Below the pieces are notes generated by a model. The model searched no databases, was not told where the DNA came from, and saw only the letters and a list, made by a program, of their open reading frames with translations. From contig JAIXMP010000019.1 in NCBI GenBank assembly GCA_025677815.1, positions 744,001-808,000 of the forward strand: 64,000 bases of DNA. Reading direction: 5' to 3'. Each line of letters begins with the position of its first letter. The first letter of the stretch is position 1. The stretch is from Phascolomyces articulosus (Eukaryota; Mucoromycota; Mucoromycetes; Mucorales; Lichtheimiaceae). The position numbers were made by a program, and so were the translations under genes. Positions 54,228 through 64,000 of this stretch are shown piece by piece.

Positions 54228-54890
54228 ATGACAACAACAATGGAAGAAGACTACGACTACGAATCCCTTGGAAACAACACTTCGATGGGTCAAAATGCTC
54301 TTGCTGGTGCTTTTGCTGGTGTTGCTGAACATTGTGCCATGTATCCTGTTGATTCTATTAAGGTATCTATCAATCTAAGTTTTAATAATGAGAAAAAGGA
54401 ATAAAAAAAAGGAGAGAGAAGGACAGTCAGAGAGAGAGAGAGACAGAGAATGGAAAATGAACCATGACGGACGGACAGGCGGTAGTGGGTGTGATGTAAT
54501 GCAGGAGTGTTGTAGCCGATGGGACGCTGATGATTTATTTATATTTATATCTATATCAAAACAAAATAAAAATGACAGACGCGAATGCAAGTCATTCAAA
54601 GTGGACGACCTGTCGTTCCTCCCACAGCCACTGCTCCTGTAATCAATGCCAGTGCAGTCGTCAACAATCCATCATTTAAAACAGCATCAAGAAATTTATG
54701 GAGAGGTGTCAACTCGGTTGTATTAGGAGCAGGACCAGCTCATGCTTTACATTTTGCTACTTATGAATATTGTAAAGAAACGTTTGTTGGTAATGAAGGT
54801 CATAGTACAATTGGGTTTGCAGCTGCAGGTGCATGTGCTACTTTGGCACACGATGGTTTAATGAATCCATTTGATGGTAAGTTTGTCTGT

Positions 54891-54931
<41 letters not shown>

Positions 54932-55586
54932 TCTACATATATACAAGGTGGATGGATGTGTATATTTTTCCCAAGCACACTTTGCCTACTTTTTTTTAAT
55001 TACTATTTGTGCTGACTATTTTTTTCTCCGTTTTCCTTTTTCCCTTTATATAGTGGTGAAGCAACGTATGCAACTCCGCGATTCTACCTATCGATCCGTT
55101 CGAGAGTGTGCAAGACAAGTCTATGCAAAAGAAGGTCTTGGAGCTTTTTATATTTCTTTACCTACCACTTTAGCCATGTCAGTCCCTTTCCAATCCATTC
55201 AATTTGCTACCTATGAATTTTTCCGTAAATATTTCAACCCAACAGGAGAATATGATCCAAAGACACATGTGATTGCTGGTGGTTTGGCAGGTGCTATTGC
55301 TTCTTCAGTGACAACCCCCTTGGATGTCGCCAAAACACTACTTCAAACGAGAGGTTCGAGTCACGATCCTCGTATTCGTAATGCTACTGGATTTTGGGAT
55401 GCCATGAGTATTATCAAGCAACGCCATGGCGTGCGGGGTTTCTTTAGAGGGTACAAGCCGCGTGTGCTGACTAACATCCCAAGTGCTGCGATTAGTTGGA
55501 CTGTATATGAATACTTTAAATGGTTTTTGGATACCCACGAATCGGCTCAACAAGTCAGTCAAGACAAGAGTCTTATTCGACTTTAA
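54228..55586 (+). CDS. MRS4: Mitoferrin-like mitochondrial iron carrier (Mrs3/Mrs4)
   Basis: Inner-membrane solute carrier that brings iron into mitochondria for heme and Fe-S synthesis. Three exons: 54228-54362, 54579-54876, 55054-55586; 321 residues. The three carrier repeats each have the signature: PVDSIKTRMQ (about 42-51), PFDVVKQRMQ (about 142-151) and [13 protein letters not shown] (about 235-247). Matching second-helix motifs are [40 protein letters not shown] and [20 protein letters not shown]. The GPAHALHF and [10 protein letters not shown] substrate-contact segments are typical of mitoferrins and not of other carriers. No presequence is expected. Intron 2 carries a long GT repeat (54888-54931). 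The gene is convergent with HIBADH. Confidence 0.95.
54888..54931 (+). repeat. (GT)n microsatellite in carrier intron 2
   Basis: An almost pure GT run just after the donor of the second intron. It is the longest dinucleotide repeat in the window and can be expected to vary in length. Confidence 0.9.
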
Positions 55587-56041
55587 ATAAAAACGATATA
55601 TGAGAGTAACACTATACGATCTAATCCAATCAACAACTCCACATTGAAAAGCAACAAATCAACAACAATCAACCAAGAAATAAGATTACTTTATTAACTT
55701 TTCACGCACCCCAAATTCCCCCATCCGTTTTTTATTATTATTATTCACACACACAAACACACACACAACACAATCAACCACTTTAAAAAAATTCACTTGT
55801 TATAATCTTTTTTTGTACCATAGTTTTTTATTATTATTATTACTATTCTTTTTTTTATGATGATTACACCCTCTTTTCTCCTTCTACGCTTTTTTGTACA
55901 TAGTTTCTTTTCCTCTCTTTATTACTTGAACAACAACAAAAAAACAATATAAAATGAATTAATAGATTTCTCTTGTTTTTTAAACTATTATTTTTGGAAT
56001 AACGGCTTTATTTTTAAGAAATGATGACGAACACTTTCTAT
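55587..56041. other. Convergent 3' region between carrier and HIBADH genes
   Basis: AT-rich 3' UTR-like sequence with a CA-rich run (about 55746-55768) and ATT repeats (about 55730-55743, 55830-55845). No coding content. Confidence 0.55.
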
Positions 56042-57524
56042 TTACGCATTTCCCTTCTTTTTATCATTGACATAATGATCATCCGTGCCCATCCACTAAT
56101 AGATAAAAATAATTAGATACTTTTGGGTTCAGCCACTACACAGTTTCCCCCTTGTTTGAACATTGTATTACCTTGTAAACACTCGAAAAATCCAATGTAC
56201 CATAATCATTCATCGTGGACAAATCATTATAAATTTGTGCCGCGGTGGTACCCAAAATAGGTGTGGTGCCTGAATCAAATGCTGCCTTCATGGCCAATCT
56301 TAAATCTTTGGCCATTAATTTATTAGCGAATCCACCTGCATAATCTCGGTTAGCAGGAGCCGTAGGAATCACACCAGGATGAGGATTATTGGTATCTGAA
56401 CTCCAACAACGTCCAGTGGAATTGTTAATGATGGCACCTAATAATTTGGGATCCATTCCAAGACGACCAGCTAATAATAAAGCTTCGGAGACACCAATCA
56501 TAGATACGGCCAATAACATGTTGTTACATAATTTGGCGACTTGACCTGTACCATTGGCACCACAATGGATTGAATTACGACCCATTAACGCTAAAGTGGG
56601 TTTAATTTTTTCAAAATCCTGTTCAGTGGGAGCACCTACCATAAATGTAAGTGTACCGTTTTCTGCACCCACGGCACCTAAATTTTATTACGTTTCGATT
56701 GATTTATTTATTAGTTTCGTTTTTGTCATAGAGAAATAATTCTCATTAGAAAAAGTAAAAGTCGTTACCTCCACTCACGGGAGCATCAAAAGGTGTTGCT
56801 TTTCTTTCAGTGACTTGCTTAGCAAGGGATCGCGCGGATTCGGCATCAATGGTACTAGAATCAATCAACAAACTTTCTTGATCGATGGCATCGATTAACG
56901 ACGCATAGACGGATTGCACGTGAGCAGCTTCTGGGAGCATGGTGATCACAGTGGATGCCTTGTCAGCTAAATCGGCTGGACTTTCGGCTGGTTTGGCTTT
57001 GGGATATTGTTCAATAAATTTTTCCACAGCTGCCTTGTTCACATCATAGACTAAAAGGTCGCCTTGTGTTTTGGCTGCGAGATTCTTGGCCATACCGTGA
57101 CCCTAATAATATATATATTCCCAATTTGAGTATCCCACCCTTTCTCTTTTCTTTTTTTTTTTAAAAAAAAAGAAAACGTACCATTTGACCCAAACCAATA
57201 ATACCAATTGCTTCCTTTTTACCAGCCTATATTTTATTTATTGGGGGAGAGTAAGAGTGAAAGTTAATCTCTTGACTGTTATTTTTTTTCGTCATAAAGA
57301 TAAATTACATTAGCTAAAGAAAAATAATAAAAAAGGAGGAATATAATCAGATTACTGTGGTTGTCTATGTTTGGACCGAGAATAATAATATAAAACGTGT
57401 CATCCACCCTTCCTTTTGAAAAAAAAAAGAACCTACCAGATGAATAATAACGTAAAGTAGAAGCAAGACTTAATCTTGAAGAAGCACGAAGAGCACTGTT
57501 TCGAATCGATAATAAATACACCAT
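56042..57524 (-). CDS. HIBADH: 3-hydroxyisobutyrate dehydrogenase, mitochondrial
   Basis: Oxidises 3-hydroxyisobutyrate to methylmalonate semialdehyde with NAD+ in valine degradation. Five exons (minus): 57524-57437, 57210-57182, 57102-56769, 56677-56172, 56095-56042; 336 residues. Residues 1-29 (LSIRNSALRASSRLSLASTL) are a basic, Ser/Leu-rich mitochondrial presequence. The Rossmann motif IGIIGLGQMGHGMAKNL follows. The substrate loop is DAPVSGG (about 145-151), the catalytic lysine lies in GTGQVAKLCNN, and a second conserved lysine in NKLMAKDLRLA. The second exon could instead start 16 nt upstream at a more standard TATAG acceptor (57226), but only the AAGGAAG acceptor keeps frame with exon 1. 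The last exon ends DDHYVNDKKKGNA. Confidence 0.93.
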
Positions 57525-59230
57525 GTTTATATGTTTAAAATGAAAAATAAAGGGAAAAAGAAGTGTTTACTACAAAGTAAAGTAGTGCCTTTACAAAAAA
57601 AGAAAAGGATTATGCAGGTCGTTCCCACGGTACTTTTTTTAAGTTTCCGCACATCTTTTCAATTTTTCCACGCTCCCATCCTTTTGAATATCAAAGTAGA
57701 ATTTATTTCTATTTAATTCACTACCATCTGATAATCATCCTCTTTAGCCATAATAATAGCAGTAGTAATGATCAACTACTGATGTTATTAGTATCCCAAT
57801 AATACAAACTTCTTGCTTACTTATTTGAACAAAATTGGATAGTAATAAAGAAGATGAAATTACGGATATAAATCCCTCTATTCGGGACTTGATACAGTTT
57901 AAATTAGTTTATATTCAACTTGAACAATAATTCAAGTCTAAGACGGGAATATTTTTATTTCACCATTAGATTCAAACTTCTACTAGGAACTCGTTTTCGT
58001 TCGTGGGCGAAAAGCTTTTTTTTTCTATTTTATATGCATTCCCCTTGAAAAAACAAATAAACAAATAGGAACACCATGATAGATTCAGACTATCTTCATC
58101 TGAAAAACAAAAAGAATCATGCTTTTTTGGTCAAACAACAGGCTTTCTACAGCGGAATGTGAAATATAGAACGCATTTATGATTTGCCTGTAACGAATAA
58201 ATAACACTAGTGAATAAATGATACAAAAATTCCAATATGAAGGCAGTCAGAAAGTTAGAGAGTAATTGTGTATACAAAAGAGAAATTTTTTTGAGAATAG
58301 CCTTAATAGATATTTGGAGTATACAGACACCTCCAAGTGTTTCTTTGAAACTCTTTACTCAGTATATATGTTTTCTAGTTGGAAGAAAATTATTATTATA
58401 GAAGAGAAATTGGTTTTTCAAAGGCAAATTTCTTTTCACTCAAGAAATTATCAAATTTTCATAAAGAACATTGTCGTGATAAAAATCAAAGTTGTTGATT
58501 TTAATATCTCGTATAATTTGGTCAATACTCAACGGTATATTACACGATTACCCTTATTCGAATCGTACAATCTTGTGCAATATATAAATTAATACATAGA
58601 AAGCAACACTAAAATGAGGTTTTAGAAAAGTCGCACATTTCATCTAATTTTGCCACTGTTAATATTTATGTCACATCACATTTTAGTAGTTTTCAAGCAC
58701 TCAATAGTAACAAATTGATAGTTATAAAAGATATGTATCAAGCACAAAATGATAGTTGAAAAAAAAATGAAGCATTTCATATATACGAACAAAAGAAGTA
58801 CGTCAATTTCTTATTTAATAATTATACACCTTTGATAATAGTATAAACTGTAACTGTATATAACAGAATTTCATCTTGAATATTATTGCTGTGTTAGCAT
58901 TAAAATTATTTTACTATGCTGTGCTCTACAGAAACAAGCACTGATCCTTGTTTGTGCCTAGGTGAAACAGTTGTAGGTTTGGTCATGGAGTGAACCAGGT
59001 ACAGCCAGCCAGGTACGACTTTCAGGTTACGCTCTTCCAAAACAACAAGGAGCATTTTTTTCTCTTTTTTGACATTGGGCTTCATTTACTTTGTATACTA
59101 CTATGTGTTACTGCGCGACAAAATGGAAGGTGAGACAAAAAAAAATGGACCTTCTAAAAAAATAAATAGTCGGCTTTTTTTCACTTTCTCTTTTCTCTTT
59201 GCGTGAATGTGAACGGACTCGGGTACATCG
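57525..59230. other. Gene-less AT-rich stretch
   Basis: The beginning should hold the HIBADH promoter. Beyond it, the longest open frame (58266-58592, +, 108 codons) is Lys/Ile/Phe-rich with no domain or splice context. A more GC-balanced patch at about 58920-59050 contains a repeated CCAGGTAC-type word (near 58997 and 59010) and could be a transposon remnant. Nothing else recognised. Confidence 0.5.
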
Positions 59231-59232
59231 CA

Positions 59233-59353
59233 TTCTTTCGGAAACAGTATGACCATAAATGTTCATGCACAAGGCATCGACCTGGTGGCTGGTAAAGTCG
59301 TCAGGTCGATGCCTTGTGCATGAACATTTATGGTCATACTGTTTCCGAAAGAA
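59233..59353. repeat. Perfect inverted repeat: 52-bp arms, 17-nt loop
   Basis: The left arm is 59233-59284 and the right arm 59302-59353. They are exact reverse complements; the flanking bases 59232 and 59354 no longer pair. Transcribed on either strand it would fold into a 52-bp fully paired hairpin. The arms are clearly less AT-rich than their surroundings. It could be a small palindromic mobile element, a small-RNA precursor, or a fold-back copy made in replication or assembly. Confidence 0.95.
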
Positions 59354-59423
59354 ATAGATGTATCGGGATCCAATTGCAGAGATCCTCTCGTAAACTTGCC
59401 TTTATAACCCAAGGTTGTTTAGG

Positions 59424-59470
59424 TTTCAACATCTATTCATCTTTTGAGTCTTTAGATTTCAACATCTATT
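59424..59470. repeat. 14-bp direct repeat
   Basis: The word TTTCAACATCTATT occurs exactly at 59424-59437 and 59457-59470, 33 bp apart, each preceded by TTTAG-like sequence. It lies between the hairpin and the minisatellite. Confidence 0.8.
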
Positions 59471-59492
59471 GGCGAAATTTTTATTACTAGTA

Positions 59493-59632
59493 ACGATCCT
59501 TGCAAGCGTACATTGTCCTTTGGTTACAAGTTCTTTGGTTGCAAGTCCCTTGGTTCCTTTGGTTAAAGTCCTATCGTTACAAGTTTCCTTGATTGCAAAT
59601 CCCTTGATTACAAACACTGTCCTTTGCTCAAA
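59493..59632 (+). repeat. Degenerate 15-16 bp minisatellite
   Basis: About eight imperfect copies of a unit close to GTCCTTTGGTTACAA follow one another (for example starting near 59515, 59531, 59546, 59567, 59584 and 59598). Copies differ by a few bases and small indels. The minus strand is open through part of the array (repeated TKG-type peptide), which is a by-product of the repeat rather than evidence for a gene. Confidence 0.75.
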
Positions 59633-60059
59633 TTGGAACGTAGTCATGTTTATAATAATAAAAATAAATTTTGCACTTTTTTAAAGTATTAGATATTACG
59701 TATTAGTTTAGTTTCTACATGTAAAAAGTCTTTAATTAAAAAAATCACGCGATCATTTATACATTGAAATTTATTGAAAGAATAATCTTTTAATCTTAAT
59801 CAACTTTTTCTTCCTTTCTTGATCCACTTTTTTTTCGGAACACTTCTTGATGCACAGACCATGTCAACTTTAGATAAAAAAAATATGTACAATTGAAAGG
59901 TATGAGAGTGTTTTTTTTAAGTATGTGGGTATGAGCTAGCTCAATAAATAATAAAATACGAATAGTAGTAATAATAAGAAAAAAAAAGTTACTTTTTTCT
60001 GAAAAAAATTACAAAAATACAATAGGCAACACAACAAGAAACAGCTACCATACCATATT

Positions 60060-60850
60060 CGCAGCGATAGCATGTTGTTTAAATACAACTTTAATCAACA
60101 CAGGAGCATAAGGAATGGGTGAGAATCAACAAGAATATGGTAAAGTTGGTACTATAATAGTACAAATGCCATTTTTACTTGCGGGTTAAAGCACAAGAGG
60201 TCCATTATGCTAAGTTCTATCTAGGCCCACATAAAAAGTAAGAGGAGACCCAGACAGGATTGCGAAGATCACAACGAATGAAGCTATGCAATAAGAGAAA
60301 AGAGCATGCAGAAGTAAAAAGAGCACCACCGGCACGGCAGATCATACCATATGTTGCGTTTTTTTATTTGTTACAATCATGACCAAAGTCATCACCACCG
60401 TAAGTATCTATGCTGGCAGCAAAGTTGCAGAAACTATTAGTACCAACGACAATGCCATAGTAAAATATGTCACAAAAGTTCGATGAACGGAATAAAGCAT
60501 GCTCACGACGACGAGGAGGAACGGGAATTTGAAGTGGGTTGACAGGTTTGATATCAAGGCCAGTGACAGCTGAATAGTGGTTGTGCAAAGGAGAGATGGA
60601 AAAGTACGAAATATACCATATGTGCTACGGAAATCTAAACGAGTAATCAAAAGAAGTCCGAGACGTGCATTGACAGTAATCAAATAAACACAGAAACGAC
60701 AAATACATGACGACCTTCTTCAATAGCACTACTGACGATGATGGTAGCAATAATACTAATAAAGATAAGAGCCATAAAATTCTATTCGTAATCCATTTTC
60801 TGTGTCTTGATCCAACTTTTACGGAATAAAAATACAGTGATAACAATTTG
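60060..60850 (-). pseudogene. Possible remnant of a membrane-protein gene
   Basis: On the minus strand several hydrophobic stretches follow one another in shifting frames with stops between them: LGLLLITRLDF and FVTYFTMALSLVLIVSATLL (about 60410-60680), ILTVVMTLVMIVTNK (about 60365-60405), and SAVPVVLFLLLHALFSYCIA with FVVIFAILSGSPLTFYVGL (about 60225-60350). The region is less AT-rich than its flanks. A decayed multi-span transporter gene would explain this, but no family motif is visible and no splice pattern restores a frame. Confidence 0.25.
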
Positions 60851-61184
60851 CCCAGTAAAAATAATTAACAAAAATACTAGATTCTACGTATTATTATGGA
60901 CCTTGATAATTACTCATTTTACTCATTTCATGCTGTTCCTTATTCGCTTTCTTGAAACCATTGGTACGAGTTCTGAACAACGTATTTTGACTAGTAGGAT
61001 GGATAAATAATAATAATAAAAATATAGTAAATAATCGATCCAACTGAATCAATGCAAGAAAGCAGACTAAACGAGAGAAAAAAAAGAAAAATCAAAGCAT
61101 CCATACGAGATTCTCACTGTTTTGGATTCATCTATCATGAACAAATCGAATCAATCACAAAGCATCGTAAGTGCCGTAAATATA

Positions 61185-61226
61185 CAGTCAAACCCCGTTT
61201 TTTGCAATACCTCGCTATTAGCAACA
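61185..61226 (+). mobile_element. Pogo/Tc1-mariner-like terminal inverted repeat, solo end
   Basis: After TATA comes CAGTCAAACCCCG, then a two-part AACACCTCG-type block (GCAATACCTCGCTATTAGCAACA). This matches the general form of pogo/Tigger-family transposon ends (CAGTCGAACC...CACCTCG...), which insert at TA. The orientation implies an element extending to the right. I could not find the matching right end in the window, nor a DDE transposase frame, so it is a truncated or decayed copy. Confidence 0.5.
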
Positions 61227-61744
61227 AATTCCTAGGAAATTGTTAGAAAAACATAATGGATTTTGCAACTTGCAACTTGAAACCATGGACGACTACTTGC
61301 ATCGTTATCCAGGGAGAAAAAAACACCATTAATATTTACTAACTATTGGCACATATTTTATACTTTATTTCCTATATACGTTAACATAAAATAATAAAAC
61401 TATCTTTAATAGATAATTCATAATATCTCACCATTATAATACGTGTACATATTTTATTTCAAAAATATTATTAGAGAAAGTAGTCAATTTAAATTTTGTC
61501 TTCATAGAATAAAAATGACAAAGTATATAACAATAGAAACATCAGTGATACGTGTATTTTTATGCATATTTTATGATGGTCAAGTTTTTAACATGGGGTA
61601 CGCAGTATAGTTGATAGATATTATTGTTATTGGGGATAAACTGGATTTGAGAAGAAAATTACACATGAAGACTCTAATTATGAATCAGTATACTGCATCT
61701 GCATGGATGTTATATGTTTTGAATACCTGGTAGCATATTCACTT

Positions 61745-61940
61745 TAGAAAAAAAATATTCAGAATATATTCAAATGTTTGTATGTGCAAGATACCCTAAA
61801 TTTGAATTTATCTCGAATATTTTTTAAATATCTTTTGAATATGCATACTTTTTGTATATATTTCGAATATATTTCGAATATTTTTGCCTTTTTAACATTG
61901 AAAAATATTTAGGATATATTCAAAATATATTTGAAGTTGA
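61745..61940. repeat. AT-rich array of TTCGAATAT-like words
   Basis: Short words such as GAATATATTC, TCGAATATTT, TTTCGAATATATTTCGAATAT and GATATATTCAAAATATA recur with irregular 10-14 bp spacing. Many are self-complementary around TTCGAA or AATATT. This looks like a degenerate AT-rich satellite-like patch. Confidence 0.55.
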
Positions 61941-62670
61941 ACATGTGTGTATTCCGTGAACAAGGATGAAGCTTATTTCTTTTATGCTATTATGCTATTA
62001 AATCCGCTCGAAAATGGACATATTTTTCCTTACTAGTGTCTCCTCTATCGTTATTCATAATATTACTGTATCGACCGCTCAATAGTATGTATATAGACAT
62101 AAATCACTCGTTGATTGCCTATAATTTTCATGCATCGAAAACTCATTCTGACAAAAAAAAAAAAAAGGACCATGGCGCCAAAATCATTATTGTAAAAAAT
62201 AAGAATTTAAGAATGTAACTAATGGAAATACGTCGTAGAAACGATAAACCATATATTGTTTATGTAAAATGTGTGTCAAAAGCCCCGAAACAGACAGAAC
62301 AATCCATCCAATAGTTTTTGTAGAGAAGCTTGTATATTATAGGTAATAATAATAATGATAATATGACTAAATAAAATATATTGAGCAATACGAGCAATAC
62401 GTATAAAAAGATTATATATAATAAATTGTATAAACGATAAAATACATGCTTAATTCGTTTTGAAGGTATCATGAGCACTCTATGTCGATAAAACTATGTT
62501 AATTACGCATTATGGGCGATTGCTAGCTGTGTTTAAAAAAATTACATAGTGGCAGCAAAGCGCTGTCAGCTTAAGTTGGGCCTTTCTTTTGCCTTTTTTC
62601 TTCATTTTCTTCCTTCCTTCTATACAATATACCCATTCCTTTTCCTCTCGCGATTTTTTTTTCTCTCTCT
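61941..62670. other. Gene-less AT-rich stretch
   Basis: No open frame with coding character. ATA-rich runs near 62340-62420 and pyrimidine-rich sequence at 62580-62690 precede the coding-like fragments further right. Confidence 0.5.
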
Positions 62671-62679
62671 CTCTTTTTT

Positions 62680-63700
62680 TTCTAGAAAAGTCAAGATTGC
62701 CAAATGGAAATCCAATAAAGCCTTTGCTGACGCGAGGTTGAAGTGTATTCCCTTGGGTACGTTTTGTTGTTGTTGTTGTTGTTGTTGAGATTTTATTGAG
62801 ATTTCGACATTACGATTCTTGTAGTAATAAACTAATATGCTGGTATGTAACAGGTTGCTTGTCGTGTTGAATCTTATGGCCGTTACATAATGTTATATGA
62901 TTTGCACGCAGCAATGGTGGTGATGGTAATTGTGAGTGTTTTTTTTTCACCACTTTACTATTATAATAACTATTTATTACCAGTGCTAGTAATCTTAATT
63001 TTTTATTATTATTATTATTAAATGCGTCTTTTTTTATGGTTTTTTTTATAGTTCCCGGACGATCGACGAGAAAGGATGGTTTCAGCAATCAGCAATCAGC
63101 AATCAGCTTATGGATACGTAGACGAGGAGTTGCGTGTATTACTCACTGTTCCGTATGAGGGTAGCAGGGGCGGCATTGTGTATATCGATCCTTTCTTCAC
63201 TATCAAACGCCTAGTCTGATATGATTGTGTCGTATCCTGGAGAGTACCCTAAGAATCATTGTCACACGCCATATCTATTTCATGGTCTTGCGCCGTGATT
63301 TGGAGGACGCTTTTGGTTCGCGGGTGAGGTTTGTGACTTTTGCATGTGCCGTACCGCTACCCTTCATGTGGCGACAGTGGATCTTGGATTTGACTCTGGT
63401 AGCAAATATACTAAATGGTATTGGGTTATTTATGTTGACCCGGGGCCATTTCCTCCACCGGGAGCTATGTCAAGCAAAAAAGATCACTGCTTCGGCGGTT
63501 GTAAATAACACGGGCATGGTTAGGTGGAGACAATACATGTGGATAGAACTCTGCGATGGTGTATTGTCAGGCAACGTTGCTGTTTTTTGTCATTATATAT
63601 ATGATGATAAAGAACATCAGCGGCAACATATCCACACTTTCTTTTATATGTTGTGTTGCGATTTACATAGTAATCTTGAAGTCTGGCTATCTTATTTTTA
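62680..63700 (+). pseudogene. Coding-like, less AT-rich region: broken or incompletely read gene
   Basis: Several plus-strand pieces look coding: KVKIAKWKSNKAFADARL with KCIPLG (62686-62757); VACRVESYGRYIMLYDLH with AAMVVMVI (62851-62932, between an acceptor-like GTAACAG and a GTGAGT donor); FPDDRRERMVSA...GYVDEELRVLLTVPYEGS (63051-63220, after a TTTTTATAG acceptor); and an open frame 63225-63701 with VLRRDLEDAFGSRVRFV and LTLVANILNGIGLF. Base composition is clearly less AT-rich than the flanks. The first two pieces do not join in frame, and stops separate the last two, so either it is a pseudogene or I have missed the true splice sites. I do not recognise the family. Confidence 0.4.
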
Positions 63701-63701
63701 A

Positions 63702-64000
63702 ATTTATAGGTTTTTTTTTCAAGTCCCTTTGCTTCAAGGCAGATAATCTTCAAGGCTCTTCAAGGCATAGAGTTAAAACATGTTGTCCATTGGAATTTTT
63801 ATTATTATTTGTTATTATTAATAAAGCATTATCAAGAATAATTTACTTGACATAATGATCGCATTTTACGATTTATTAATTATTAATTAGCATTCAATGC
63901 ATCATCGATGCACGAATCGTTGAGTGGGATCCTTAATCTGTTTACCATTTTACTATTTTAGGTTCCAATTGATATATATATAGTATTGTCTTTTTTTTTC
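63702..64000. other. AT-rich end of window
   Basis: ATT repeats and short AT-rich sequence. A duplicated word (CTTCAAGGC, near 63733 and 63750-63764) is present. No gene seen. Confidence 0.45.

Noticed and set aside
55340..55375. GGTTCGAGTC sequence resembling a tRNA B box
   Set aside because: It lies inside the third repeat of the carrier coding sequence, with no A box or cloverleaf around it.
59493..59632. CRISPR-like array
   Set aside because: Units are contiguous and degenerate with no spacers, and the genome is eukaryotic.
59459..59647. Minus-strand open frame with repeated TKG peptide
   Set aside because: It is produced by the 15-16 bp minisatellite and has no start context or conserved domain.

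Overview
The window looks like nuclear DNA of an early-diverging filamentous fungus, most likely Mucoromycota (Mucorales-like). The grounds are AT-rich sequence, genes split by many short introns (mostly 50-250 nt, GTAAGT-like donors, TATAG-like acceptors), long poly-Q/N/S/T/H tracts in regulatory proteins, and gene content of eukaryotic housekeeping type. I cannot name the genus. No rRNA, tRNA, CRISPR or complete transposon was seen. All exon maps were assembled by hand from reading-frame phase and splice-site sequence. Every junction listed keeps the frame, but none has transcript support.

Layout. 1-4.37 kb: no gene recognised, then a pyrimidine-rich promoter. 4.38-9.55 kb (+): an eight-exon RRM+PUF RNA-binding protein of the Jsn1/Puf2 type. 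10.4-11.3 kb (-): a Cys3/Met4-like bZIP factor. 11.3-31.7 kb: a roughly 20 kb AT-rich stretch with only one plausible small gene (29.4-29.7 kb). 31.7-57.5 kb: a gene-dense block with, in order, an RNF216/TRIAD3-type RBR ubiquitin ligase (-), a low-complexity acidic protein (-), TATA-binding protein (-), a D-2-hydroxyglutarate/D-lactate dehydrogenase (+), an Srs2-like UvrD-family helicase (+), a choline/ethanolamine kinase (-), a DUF4604/KIAA1143-like nuclear protein (-), an orphan seven-helix membrane protein (+), a mitoferrin-like carrier (+) and 3-hydroxyisobutyrate dehydrogenase (-). 57.5-64 kb: gene-poor DNA with a perfect 52-bp-arm hairpin, a minisatellite, a pogo-like transposon end and decayed coding fragments.

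The genes are not an operon or an obvious functional cluster. They cover transcription (TBP, bZIP), mRNA control (PUF), ubiquitin signalling (RBR), recombination control (Srs2), phospholipid synthesis (choline kinase) and mitochondrial metabolism (mitoferrin, HIBADH and possibly D2HGDH). The most unusual items are a hydrophobic, probably membrane-spanning insertion splitting the IBR domain of the RBR ligase, the hairpin, and the 18-kb gene desert. I did not find a clear new multi-gene system.
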